DNA from: CAYWMD01 sp964458575
GTDB lineage: Bacteria; Verrucomicrobiota; Verrucomicrobiia; Limisphaerales; JADLHS01
DNA length: 64,000 nucleotides
Direction of reading: 5' to 3'
NCBI GenBank assembly: GCA_964458575.1
Contig: CAYWMD010000007.1
Coordinates: 1-64,000 of the forward strand
Below, piece after piece: positions 16,518-25,186 of this stretch. How positions within the stretch are numbered: position 1 is the stretch's first letter; each line of letters opens with the position of its first letter. Under the pieces are notes generated by a model. The model saw only the letters and a list, made by a program, of their open reading frames with translations. It did not search any database and was not told the origin of the DNA. A program made the position numbers and the translations under genes.

Positions 16518-17738
16518 ATGAAATTGCCGTTCCCCGCATTCCTATCCGTTTTGACCGCCCTGGCTCTGACGCCGCTTGCACCCGCGGCTGAACTCGGTGA
16601 CGCCGCCAAGCCCCTGCAAATCTCCGAATGGGTCAAGGGCAAGCCGGTGGACCTCGCCACCGCCAAGGGGAAACAGATTGTCGTGGTCGAATTTTGGGCC
16701 ACCTGGTGTCCGCCCTGCCGCGCCAGCATTCCGCACCTCACCGAGATGCAGAAGAAATTCAAGGACGTTGCGTTTGTCGGCATCAGTGATGAGGACGCGG
16801 ACACAGTCAAAGACTTCGTCAAGAAGATGGGCGACAAGATGGATTACACCGTGGCCGTGGACGACGACAAGAAGACGGGCGAAGCCTTCATGGCGGCGTT
16901 TGGCGTCAAAGGCATCCCGCACGCTTTCGTCGTGGACAAGGAAAGCCGCATCGTTTGGAGCGGTCATCCGATGGCGGGCTTGGAAGAGACCCTGACGGAT
17001 CTCATCGCGGGCAAGTATGACATGACGAAGGCGAAGAAACGCGATGCGGCCCGGCAAAAGATGGAGTTGTTCTATCGCGCAGCGGCCGGGGGCGCCGATG
17101 ACGCCACGCTCGACAAAATGGGCAAGGAAGTTGAAGCGCTCGATGCGGAACTCGGAGGCATCGAGCCCGGCGAGAAATTTGATGCCACCGAGGTGCGCAA
17201 AAAGATCAAGTTCCAGGCCGCGCTCCGCGAATACCAGAAAGCGGTCGCGGCGGGCCGGCCGGATTCGACGCTCACCTTGCTCGAACAGCAGTTGGAGGCA
17301 AACGCGCCGAAGGACTTCAAGCTGGACGAATTCAAGGACACCCTGACCGTGGGCCGGACCTTTTCCGCTTATTATCAGGCCGTCTGCGGCCGTGGCGACA
17401 CGAACCAGATTCCCGAGCTGACCAAAAAACTGGCCGCCACCAAAATCAAAAACGCCCGCGCGCTCGACGAATGGGCGTGGACGATTCTGACGGACGAACG
17501 CGTGAAAACCCGCGATTTCGATCTGGCCGCCAAGCTGGCCAAGGCGTCCGTGGAAGCATCCGAGGAGAAGGAGCCATCCCCGTTTGAAACCTACGCCCGC
17601 GCCTTGTTCGAGTCGGGCAAAACGGATGAAGCGATCGCCGCCCTGCAAAAAGCCATCGCCCTGGCCCAGAAGGATGAGATGCGCCAGCAGTTGGAAGCGA
17701 CATTGAAGAAATACCAGGAAAAACTGGTGGCGAAATAG
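16518..17738 (+). CDS. Exported TlpA/ResA-type thioredoxin with a C-terminal helical domain
   Basis: The 406-residue product has a signal peptide (FPAFLSVLTALALTPLAPAA), a thioredoxin domain (about 30-175) and a long helical C-terminus. The active site is VVEFWATWCPPCRASIPHL (CPPC), with the cis-Pro loop in VKGIPHAFVVDKESRI. TlpA/ResA proteins reduce disulfides in the periplasm, for example during cytochrome c assembly. The C-terminal 220 residues are rich in Lys and Ala and end in a TPR-like pair (FETYARALFESGKTDEAIAALQKAIALA). ATG at 16518 directly begins the signal peptide. It stands alone between the STAS-like gene and a gene on the opposite strand. Confidence 0.8.
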   Translation: MKLPFPAFLSVLTALALTPLAPAAELGDAAKPLQISEWVKGKPVDLATAKGKQIVVVEFWATWCPPCRASIPHLTEMQKKFKDVAFVGISDEDADTVKDFVKKMGDKMDYTVAVDDDKKTGEAFMAAFGVKGIPHAFVVDKESRIVWSGHPMAGLEETLTDLIAGKYDMTKAKKRDAARQKMELFYRAAAGGADDATLDKMGKEVEALDAELGGIEPGEKFDATEVRKKIKFQAALREYQKAVAAGRPDSTLTLLEQQLEANAPKDFKLDEFKDTLTVGRTFSAYYQAVCGRGDTNQIPELTKKLAATKIKNARALDEWAWTILTDERVKTRDFDLAAKLAKASVEASEEKEPSPFETYARALFESGKTDEAIAALQKAIALAQKDEMRQQLEATLKKYQEKLVAK

Positions 17739-17770
17739 GTTCAGGTCCGTGGCAGTAGCCGATTGGGCGA

Positions 17771-18277
17771 TTACGGTCTTTCGAGCATCGCTTTCGCATC
17801 TTGGATTGCCTTCTCCCGCTCTTCGATGGGTGCGAAGGGGTTGAAGTATGCAATCTGCCTGGAGTTGAATAGCGACCACGCGATCCAGTCGCACCAGCGC
17901 AACTCGGTCTTGGTCCCGCTGGACGGTTGGTCTGCTTCCCGCAGCGCCAGTCCGCGGCTGCCGCTCAGGTAATTGGTGATTTGGAAGGAAGCGTTGTTTG
18001 CCCCACGCCATTCGATTACCCCGCATGCCTCCTTCCGGTCGAGTTCGCGCGAGAGGAACCGGCGGAAAGCCGGCAATTCGACCAGCTTGGATTCTTCGGG
18101 TCGGTACGAACCCGTTTTCCAAGGCAGTCGCCCCCAAACCTGGTTGGTGCGGAACAAATCCTCCGCTGCGGTTTGCAGCACTTGATTGGTGCGGAACCGG
18201 TGCAGCGGCGCCAAACATTCCGCCAGTGCGTGATCCAACTGGTTTGGGTTCGCGGTCTTATGATTGACGTACCCCAC
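17771..18277 (-). CDS. Hypothetical protein divergent from the ankyrin gene
   Basis: The 168-residue reading frame ends in IEEREKAIQDAKAMLERP and has a balanced, protein-like composition with Trp-containing segments (CDWIAWSLFNSRQIAYF). A duplicated short motif, RFRTNQVLQTAAEDL and LFRTNQVWGRL, lies near residues 28-50. No family is recognised. The start is probably GTG at 18277, since the frame further upstream (to 18943) only mirrors the ankyrin gene. It is divergent from the exported ankyrin protein with 24 bp between the two starts. Confidence 0.45.
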   Translation of the reverse strand: MGYVNHKTANPNQLDHALAECLAPLHRFRTNQVLQTAAEDLFRTNQVWGRLPWKTGSYRPEESKLVELPAFRRFLSRELDRKEACGVIEWRGANNASFQITNYLSGSRGLALREADQPSSGTKTELRWCDWIAWSLFNSRQIAYFNPFAPIEEREKAIQDAKAMLERP

Positions 18278-18301
18278 GAATATCGCTATGCAAGGAACGT
18301 G

Positions 18302-21300
18302 ATGGTGAAGGGAACAAGCATTACGGCGGCGCTTCGGGCGATGGCTTGCTCCGGTTTGGTGTGGTGGTTGGGTTGTGCCTCCGCGAAAGCACAAGCCCCC
18401 GTGCCGTTTCGCGAAGGGGAGGCTTTCATCAATGCCATCGCAGTGAACGACACCAACACCGCGGCCCGGATGTTGGAGGCCAACACCAACCTCGTGCGCT
18501 TTTCCTTGGTCGAGAAACAGCCTCTGCTCGAAGCCGCGGCGCAGGGGAATCTCCCGCTGGTCAAACGGATGGTTGAATTGGGCGCCGACATAAATGTGAC
18601 GGGCGACACCTATGGGAGCTCCGGGTGCCAATTGACGGCGTTGCATGTGGCCATCAAGTTCAACCGTCCCGCGATTTGCCTTTCGTTGTTGGAAGCCGGC
18701 GCCGATCCCAAACGCATGGCCGCCGGTTTCATGACGCCGCTGCATGTGGCCTTCGAGGAGAACCGCGGTGAGATGGCCAGCTGGCTGTTGGATTTCGGCG
18801 CGGACCCGTTTCGGGAAAAGCTCTACGCCAATGACCAAACTACGCCCTTCGAATTGGCGATCACCCGCAGCGACGGAAAGCTTGTGCCGCGCATGTTGAG
18901 CGAGAGCCGGGTGCCGCCGGTGAAGCCCAGGCCGGGTGCGCAATTGCTCACGGAAGATATTCTGCCGCCGCTCAATCCGCGCGCGACGAAACTGCTCGCA
19001 ACCAACGGCCTGGCATGGCTAACGGTCGCGGCGCAGCGGGGAGAGTTGGAGGCCGTCGAAGCTTTGCTGCGGGCGGGAGTGTCGCCAAGAGGTCAGCCGG
19101 CGGGCGGGTGGTCCGTGATCCAGGCGTTTGCCCTCGGCCAGGCGGGCGCATCCCGGCAAAAGGACTTTTCCGCGGAACGCTGGGCGAAGCTTCGCGACCT
19201 GCTGGAAAAGAGCGGCGCCGATTGCGATGCGTTCGCGACCACGGCTCTCGGTGATTTGAGGACCGCCCGGCAACTTGTGTCCGCCGACAAAAGTGTCCTC
19301 CGCACCGTGGACCATCTTGGCGACACGCCGTTGCACTGGGCCGTGCGCAACGATCAGCTTCCTTTCACCGCCTTCTGGCTCGAAGCGGGCGTGTCAGCGG
19401 CGGTGACGAATGTTTCCGGGCAAACCGCCCTCCATCTGGCCGCGGGACAAGGTCTGGTCGAACACGTGAAGCTGCTGCTCGCTGCGCATGCTCCGGCGGA
19501 CATTTTTGACACCAACGGCTGGACGCCGCTGGATTCCGCGATTCAGGCGCAGCAACCGACGACGATTCGGCTTCTGCTCAAGAGCAATGCCCCCACGGCC
19601 ATGGCGGCGCGGGGCCTTACCACGCCCGTCCACAAAGCCGCCGCGAACGGAAACATCGTGGTGCTGACCTCGTACGTGAATACATCCAACGTGGAAGCGC
19701 GTGACGAACTGGGACTGACGCCCCTGCTGTTGGCGGGACGCAACGGTCAACTTGGCGCCGCCGCGCTCCTGGTGGACAAAGGAGCGAACGTGAACGCGCG
19801 CGATCCGGATGGAAACACCGTGTTGCACCTGATCCTGCAGGCCCGCGCGCATTGGATCGCTGGCATGCCATCGTCCGAATGGATTGAGCGGCTCAAACAG
19901 GACCCGCAAAAGGCCGGGTTCGCGCACGCTTTGACAACCGAGAGTGATTACACATCAGCAAAACAGGTGGCACGTTCGGTCGCCTTTTTCCTGGCGTGCG
20001 GTGCGGAGGCCGGTGCGACCAATCGGGCCGGCAAAACCATTCTGCAAATCGCTGTGGACGAAAACTCCATGCTTTTTGGCGAGGACCGCGCGGCGCTGTT
20101 GAAGCTGATCGGGACGACCAAGGACGGGTTGGATGCGAAGGACGCCAACGGCGACACGCCGTTGCACGTCGCGGTACGCGGTTTCGACGGCGAGTGGGTG
20201 ACGGAATTGCTTGCCAGCGGGGCCAACCTTGAGGCAACCAATTCACAAGGTCGCACGTCTTTACACGTCTCGCTGGAGCACATCATGGCTTGGGGATACG
20301 CCGCCGGCGGCGACGGACCGGTTCAGGTGCTGCTCCAAAACAAACCAAACGTTAACGCGCCGGACAACGAGGGTTTGACCCCGCTGCATGTGGTTGCGCT
20401 TTCAGACAGCGCTTTCCGCGACAAGGCCACGCGGGCGTTGTTGGACTCCGGCGCAAATCCCAATTTGCGGGACAAACACCAAAGAACTCCCGTGCATCTG
20501 TTCTTGTCCGGTGAATGGCCTTGGACCCAGTCCGGCGAATGCCTGGAGTTGCTCGCGAAAGCGGGCGCTGATTTTTCCGCCCGCGATGACAAGGGGCGAA
20601 CGCCGCTCCATTACCTCGCGACCCTGGGCGGAAACCATCGCTCCCTGTTCTTCATCCGCAATATCGGCAACACGTTTGCCGCAGCGAAGGTGGACCTGGA
20701 TGCACCGGACAACCAGGGCGACACGCCTTTGCATCTGGCTGCTCGATCGGGAGCCACGGACGTGTTTGAGTGGCTTTCCAAGCTTGGCGCGAGCCTGGCA
20801 GCGACCAACGCCGCCGCGGAAACCCCGCTCCGGATCTCCGCGCGCCAGGCGGACCCGTTCGGTCGCTTTCAGTTCGACTCCTCGACGGATATCTTCACGG
20901 TGATCCAGCGCGGCGATATCGAGGCTTTGGGTCGTCTGCTGACGGCGGAGCCGACTCTGGCCACCGCTATGACCCGCTATGGCGAAACGCCCTTGCGCAT
21001 CGCGGCCCGACTGGGCAACACGAACGCCGTGGAGTTGCTGGTGGAGAAAGGCGCGCATTGGGACGCCGTCTCCGCCGCGACGCTCGGTCGCACCGCCGAA
21101 CTTCAGAAGATCTTCGAGGTTCAGCCGCAGGCCGCGACCAACAAGAGCCGCGGAAAAACGCTTCTCCATCTCGCGGCCGAGTCCGGCGTCATTTCGGCCG
21201 CCGAAGCGGTACTCACCGCCGGGGCGGCGGTCAACGCTCGGGATCCCGCCGGATTCAGCCCGCTGGGATCCGCTCATTTGAAGGGGCGCAAAGAGATGGA

Positions 21301-22108
21301 AGCTTTGTTACGCGACCGCGGCGCCGTTGAAAATATTTTCGACGCGGTGTTGTTTGATGACGTGGAAGGCGTGTTCACCTTATTGGCCCGGGACAAGGCC
21401 AGCGGAGCCCAAACCAATTCGTATGGGTTCACGCCGGTGCATTTGGCCGCCGCTTTGGGCCACGACCGCGCCCTGGCGATGCTGCTGGAAAGGAAAATTT
21501 CGCCCGGGGCAATTGATAACCACGGCGACACCCCGCTTCACCTTGCGGCGGTATGCAATCGTTCGAACGCGGCGGCCTTGCTGCTGGGGCGCAGGGCGGT
21601 GGTTGAGCCGTTCGACCATGATGGTTTCACGCCGTTGCACCTTGCGGCGCTTTGCGGATCGGCTGACGTGGCCGCGTTACTGATCAAACACGGTGCCAAG
21701 CCCGATACGAAGACCAGACCGCGCTCGACGAGCGCGCATCCCGCGATGCCCACCGCCGTTACCCCAGGAAGCACGGCGTTGCATCTCGCGGCGCTTTCGT
21801 CCGAAACCAACCTCGTCCAGTTGTTGATTCGGGCCCGGGCTTCGCTCAACGCAACGAATGCCGCCGGCCTTTCCCCCTGGAACTACGCCTCGTCTGGTGG
21901 TTTCACCGGCGCGGACCACCGCGTGGTGTTGTTTTGGCAAACAGCCATGGCGATACGCAGCGCGCTGCAACAACAGGGCGTGACTGATCTGGCCAATCGC
22001 CACCCGCCGATGGCGACACCGGCTCAAAAGCAGGTTGTGGCCGCATTGCTCGAAGCCGCCGGGGCAAAGCCAACGCGCCCTCCGCGCGCGGGCGGTTTCA
22101 ATCCATAG
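18302..22108 (+). CDS. Very long exported ankyrin-repeat protein
   Basis: The 1268-residue protein starts with a signal-like region (ITAALRAMACSGLVWWLGCASAKAQA). It consists almost wholly of ankyrin repeats, with more than 20 recognisable units such as GDTPLHWAVRNDQLPFTAFW, GQTALHLAAGQGLVEHVKLL, GDTPLHLAARSGATDVFEWL and GFTPLHLAALCGSADVAALL. Ankyrin stacks bind proteins; export suggests an envelope or secreted role. A Cys lies inside the signal region (GCASAK), so it could instead be a lipoprotein. ATG 18302 is supported by AAGGA six bases upstream. Two stretches (near residues 520-560 and 870-890) diverge from the repeat consensus. The Pro-rich C-terminus (KPTRPPRAGGFNP) shows no further domain. 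Confidence 0.85.
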   Translation: MVKGTSITAALRAMACSGLVWWLGCASAKAQAPVPFREGEAFINAIAVNDTNTAARMLEANTNLVRFSLVEKQPLLEAAAQGNLPLVKRMVELGADINVTGDTYGSSGCQLTALHVAIKFNRPAICLSLLEAGADPKRMAAGFMTPLHVAFEENRGEMASWLLDFGADPFREKLYANDQTTPFELAITRSDGKLVPRMLSESRVPPVKPRPGAQLLTEDILPPLNPRATKLLATNGLAWLTVAAQRGELEAVEALLRAGVSPRGQPAGGWSVIQAFALGQAGASRQKDFSAERWAKLRDLLEKSGADCDAFATTALGDLRTARQLVSADKSVLRTVDHLGDTPLHWAVRNDQLPFTAFWLEAGVSAAVTNVSGQTALHLAAGQGLVEHVKLLLAAHAPADIFDTNGWTPLDSAIQAQQPTTIRLLLKSNAPTAMAARGLTTPVHKAAANGNIVVLTSYVNTSNVEARDELGLTPLLLAGRNGQLGAAALLVDKGANVNARDPDGNTVLHLILQARAHWIAGMPSSEWIERLKQDPQKAGFAHALTTESDYTSAKQVARSVAFFLACGAEAGATNRAGKTILQIAVDENSMLFGEDRAALLKLIGTTKDGLDAKDANGDTPLHVAVRGFDGEWVTELLASGANLEATNSQGRTSLHVSLEHIMAWGYAAGGDGPVQVLLQNKPNVNAPDNEGLTPLHVVALSDSAFRDKATRALLDSGANPNLRDKHQRTPVHLFLSGEWPWTQSGECLELLAKAGADFSARDDKGRTPLHYLATLGGNHRSLFFIRNIGNTFAAAKVDLDAPDNQGDTPLHLAARSGATDVFEWLSKLGASLAATNAAAETPLRISARQADPFGRFQFDSSTDIFTVIQRGDIEALGRLLTAEPTLATAMTRYGETPLRIAARLGNTNAVELLVEKGAHWDAVSAATLGRTAELQKIFEVQPQAATNKSRGKTLLHLAAESGVISAAEAVLTAGAAVNARDPAGFSPLGSAHLKGRKEMEALLRDRGAVENIFDAVLFDDVEGVFTLLARDKASGAQTNSYGFTPVHLAAALGHDRALAMLLERKISPGAIDNHGDTPLHLAAVCNRSNAAALLLGRRAVVEPFDHDGFTPLHLAALCGSADVAALLIKHGAKPDTKTRPRSTSAHPAMPTAVTPGSTALHLAALSSETNLVQLLIRARASLNATNAAGLSPWNYASSGGFTGADHRVVLFWQTAMAIRSALQQQGVTDLANRHPPMATPAQKQVVAALLEAAGAKPTRPPRAGGFNP

Positions 22109-22152
22109 CCGCAAACTCGACACGGCGGCTGTCTCGGACTAGCCTTGCGCCC

Positions 22153-23106
22153 GTGAATTTTCTCGTCACCGGTGGCGCCGGCTTCATTGGCTCGCATGTT
22201 TGCGAGCGCTTGTTGCATTCCGGACACGCGGTCTGGGCGTTGGACGACCTCAACCCTTTCTACGACCCACAACTCAAACGGCGCAATGTGCGCGACCTCC
22301 AGTCGCTGGCCAGACCGTTTGAGTTTGTTCACGGCGACCTGACCGACCGCGCCGCGCTCGACGAGCTGTTCGCGGGGACGAAGTTCGACCAGGTAATCCA
22401 CCTCGCGGCGCGCGCGGGGGTGCGTCCGAGCCTGGAAGAACCGGCGCTTTACCAGCGCGTGAACGTGGAAGGCACGGTCAACGTGCTCGAAGCCGGGCGC
22501 CGCAACGGCGTAAAGAAAATCACCATCGCCTCGTCGTCGTCGGTTTACGGGGTGAACGCGAAAGTTCCTTTCAGCGAGAGCGACCCGATCTTTTCCGCCA
22601 TCTCGCCGTACGCCGCGAGCAAGCTGGCGTGCGAGGCGCTGGGCCACGTCTATCATCACATTTATGGGCTGGACGTGGTGATGCTGCGGTTCTTCACCGT
22701 GTACGGCCCACGGCAGCGGCCCGACCTGGCGATTCACAAGTTTGCGAAACTCATTCGTGCGCGAAAACCGATTCCCGTTTTCGGCGATGGCAGCACCGCA
22801 CGGGATTACACGTACATCACCGACATCGTGGATGGCGTCATGGCTTGCACGCAGAAGGCGTTCGGCTACGAAATCTTCAACCTGGGTGAATCCCAGACGG
22901 TGACCCTCAGCCGCCTCATCGAACTGCTCGAAGCCGCGCTGGGCCAACGGGCGAACCTTGACCGTCAATCACCGCAGCCTGGCGATGTGCCGATCACCTT
23001 TGCCGACGTTTCCAAGGCGCGGGCCAGGTTGGGCTATGATCCGCGCACGAAGATCGAGCAGGGCATCCCGCTTTTTGTGGATTGGTTTTTGAAGAACAAT
23101 CCCTAA
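22153..23106 (+). CDS. NAD-dependent epimerase/dehydratase, UDP-glucuronate 4-epimerase-like
   Basis: The 317-residue extended short-chain dehydrogenase has the Rossmann motif TGGAGFIGSH (about residues 6-15), HLAARAGVRPS at the cofactor loop, IASSSSVYG as the substrate Ser/Thr strand and catalytic Tyr153/Lys157 in SPYAASK. RFFTVYGPRQRPDLAIHKF and DYTYITDIVDG are characteristic of the UDP-glucuronate/UDP-galacturonate epimerase branch, which makes sugar nucleotides for surface polysaccharide. Translation begins with GTG at 22153. It is followed by an unknown gene after 9 bp and then by a flippase-like gene, so the stretch may serve envelope glycan assembly. Confidence 0.85.
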   Translation: MNFLVTGGAGFIGSHVCERLLHSGHAVWALDDLNPFYDPQLKRRNVRDLQSLARPFEFVHGDLTDRAALDELFAGTKFDQVIHLAARAGVRPSLEEPALYQRVNVEGTVNVLEAGRRNGVKKITIASSSSVYGVNAKVPFSESDPIFSAISPYAASKLACEALGHVYHHIYGLDVVMLRFFTVYGPRQRPDLAIHKFAKLIRARKPIPVFGDGSTARDYTYITDIVDGVMACTQKAFGYEIFNLGESQTVTLSRLIELLEAALGQRANLDRQSPQPGDVPITFADVSKARARLGYDPRTKIEQGIPLFVDWFLKNNP

Positions 23107-23115
23107 ACTCCCACC

Positions 23116-23700
23116 ATGAATCCGGCTTTATCCGTTGTCCGTCCGAACCTGTCGCAAGCGCTCGACGCGTGGAAGATCATCCTCGCGGAGCGCAAACTCG
23201 CCGCCAACCTGCTCTGGATCTTCGAGGAGAACCTTTGCTTCGAGAATAAGCCAGATGTGCCGGGCGGCATTCATATTGGTTTCCAGACCAAATTTTCGCC
23301 CGTGCCACGGGAGGCGCTGGAAATCGCTTACGAACACTTTTGCGAGGCCGAGGCGCGCATCGTTTTCTACCGGCTCGGCGAAAGCAAAGGCCGGTCCGTC
23401 TGCGTCCTGCTGGGTGATCCGTGGTTCGACGACAAAAAAGCCAGTGACGGTTTTGTGCTGCGCGACGACTGGGGCATCTCTTTTCATCCCGGCCAGCAAA
23501 TCGAGATCGAGGAGGTCACGGACATGCGGCGCTGGGTGCGCCGAATACGCCGGGAACGCCCGCTCCACGATGTGGATTTCTGCATGACGCTCGTGGCCGT
23601 GGATGAAATCCAGACGCACGGTCGCGTGCTGACGCCCGGGGAACGTTACTCGGAGGAGATGCTGGGCAAGCTGCGCCGGATTTTCTCGCATGCGCAGTGA
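23116..23700 (+). CDS. Hypothetical protein between epimerase and flippase
   Basis: The 194-residue soluble protein matches no family I can name. It begins MNPALSVVRPNLSQALDAWK, has a helix AANLLWIFEENLCFENKP, then strands GIHIGFQTKFSPVP and RIVFYRLGESKGRSVCVLLG, followed by DDWGISFHPGQQIEIEEV and a basic helix RRWVRRIRRERPLHDV. The mix of strands and helices and the lack of a signal peptide suggest a cytosolic globular protein. The 9-bp spacing after the epimerase stop implies co-transcription. The 124 bp after it hold several TTAACG/CAACG-type short repeats and no gene. Confidence 0.6.
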   Translation: MNPALSVVRPNLSQALDAWKIILAERKLAANLLWIFEENLCFENKPDVPGGIHIGFQTKFSPVPREALEIAYEHFCEAEARIVFYRLGESKGRSVCVLLGDPWFDDKKASDGFVLRDDWGISFHPGQQIEIEEVTDMRRWVRRIRRERPLHDVDFCMTLVAVDEIQTHGRVLTPGERYSEEMLGKLRRIFSHAQ

Positions 23701-23824
23701 TTTGGTCCGTTAAAAGGTCTGGCGACCCCGTGACGATTCTCGGTTTAACGAATTAACGCTTCAACGTTGCAACGGATTAAAATCGCTTCCTTGAACCGGT
23801 CCAACCGCTTAATGTCCAACGCCC

Positions 23825-25126
23825 ATGCTCGCTGCCAAAGCTGAATCCCAAGCCGCACCGGTGAGGACCGAGAAGCAACACGCGGCCTTTTTCCGTCAGA
23901 GCGGCTGGCTGATGGTGGCCAACATCGCTGCCGGTTTCATGAGCTTGGGGGTGCATCTGTTGAACAAGGTGATTGACCCGGCCGAATACAGCAACTTCGG
24001 CGTGTTGTTGATGGTGGCGGCCTGTGTGCCCACGATCCCGCTGCAAATGGTGTTTGCGCAGCAATGCGCGCAGGCGCTGGCAAAAAACACGGAACGCCAA
24101 CTGGCCGGCATGGTGCGCCTGACGCTCCTGTGCATGACCGGCCTTTGGGTGGCGATGGCACTGGGAGTACTGGCGTTTCAAGGCGCAATCATATCGCGCT
24201 GGCAACTCCCGGGTGCGTTGGCCTTGTGGGTGACGTTGTTGACGATCCTCGCCAGTTTTTGGGCGCCCATGTTCATCGGCATGTTGCAGGGAAAGCAGGA
24301 CTTCTTTTGGATGGGCTGGGCGTCAATCTTCGGTGGGCTGGGCCGCATCCTGCCCGCGGCTGTGCTCGTGCTGGCGCTCACGGCCGGCGCCACGGGCATG
24401 ATTGCCGGCGCCCTGATTGGCACGGCATTGATGGCCGGCGTTGCCTTCTGGCGGACGCGTGACCTGTGGTCGCTGCGGTCCGAACCGTTCAATGCCAAAG
24501 AGTCGCTCGGACAAATCGTGCCCTTGATGTTCGGGTTCGGCGCCTGTCAGTTCCTCTTTACCTCGGATACAATCTTTGCCAAGGCGTTCTTTAGCGGCGA
24601 TGCGATGAAGCCTTACGTCGCGGCCGGCACCCTGTCGCGCGCGCTGTTGTGGCTGGTCCTGCCGTTGGCGGCCGTGATGTTTCCCAAACTGGTCCATGGT
24701 CATGCCAAATCCGAGAAGACGAACCTGCTCGGCATCGTGGTGCTGGGCACGGGGGTGCTGGCGATTTGCGGCATGTTGGGCTTGTGGCTGGTGGGCCCGT
24801 TGGTGGTGAACGTGATTTACAAATCCGGGGACGTGCAGGAGACCGTGCGATTGATTCCCTGGTACGCGGGCGCGATGGTGCCGCTGGCGCTCGCCAACGT
24901 GCTCGTTAACGATCTCCTGGCGCGCGCGCGCTTCCGCGTCGTGCCGGCGATGGTTTTGCTGGCCGTGGTGTACGGCTTCACGCTGCCCTACATGCTGAAC
25001 CGTTTTCCGGGCCGGCTTGAAGTGGTGTTGCAGACACTTGGGGCGTTCAATTTTCTCCTGCTCCTGCTTTGCGCCGGGTTTGCGTTCCGCGGCCCCAGCG
25101 CCGGGGACAAGCAACCGGCGGCCTGA
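23825..25126 (+). CDS. Polysaccharide flippase-like membrane protein (MOP superfamily)
   Basis: The 433-residue protein has about twelve membrane helices in the pattern of Wzx/MATE-like exporters: SGWLMVANIAAGFMSLGVHLL, NFGVLLMVAACVPTIPLQMVF, GPLVVNVIYKSGD and a C-terminal LGAFNFLLLLLCAGFAF. The VIYKSGDVQETVRLIPWYAGAMVPLALANVL stretch resembles the C-half of oligosaccharide flippases. Substrate would be a lipid-linked glycan moved across the inner membrane. Gene order epimerase-unknown-flippase supports a polysaccharide role, but no glycosyltransferase is present here. ATG 23825 is chosen; no strong ribosome site is visible. Confidence 0.72.
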   Translation: MLAAKAESQAAPVRTEKQHAAFFRQSGWLMVANIAAGFMSLGVHLLNKVIDPAEYSNFGVLLMVAACVPTIPLQMVFAQQCAQALAKNTERQLAGMVRLTLLCMTGLWVAMALGVLAFQGAIISRWQLPGALALWVTLLTILASFWAPMFIGMLQGKQDFFWMGWASIFGGLGRILPAAVLVLALTAGATGMIAGALIGTALMAGVAFWRTRDLWSLRSEPFNAKESLGQIVPLMFGFGACQFLFTSDTIFAKAFFSGDAMKPYVAAGTLSRALLWLVLPLAAVMFPKLVHGHAKSEKTNLLGIVVLGTGVLAICGMLGLWLVGPLVVNVIYKSGDVQETVRLIPWYAGAMVPLALANVLVNDLLARARFRVVPAMVLLAVVYGFTLPYMLNRFPGRLEVVLQTLGAFNFLLLLLCAGFAFRGPSAGDKQPAA

Positions 25127-25186
25127 GTCCCTGCCCGTAATCTGCAAATTACCGTCGGAAGAATTCTGTCGAGTTTGGGGGCCAAG

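Noticed and set aside
15497..18218. Long minus-strand frames opposite the dUTPase-like, STAS-like and thioredoxin-like genes
   Set aside because: The plus-strand genes have clear family motifs; the opposite frames are low-complexity shadows caused by high GC.
17927..18301. Upstream in-frame extension of the ankyrin gene
   Set aside because: ATG 18302 has a good AAGGA site and begins the signal region; the extension overlaps the opposite-strand gene.
23701..23824. TTAACG/CAACG short repeats before the flippase gene
   Set aside because: A handful of irregular 8-9-bp steps; too short and imperfect to call a tandem array or binding site.
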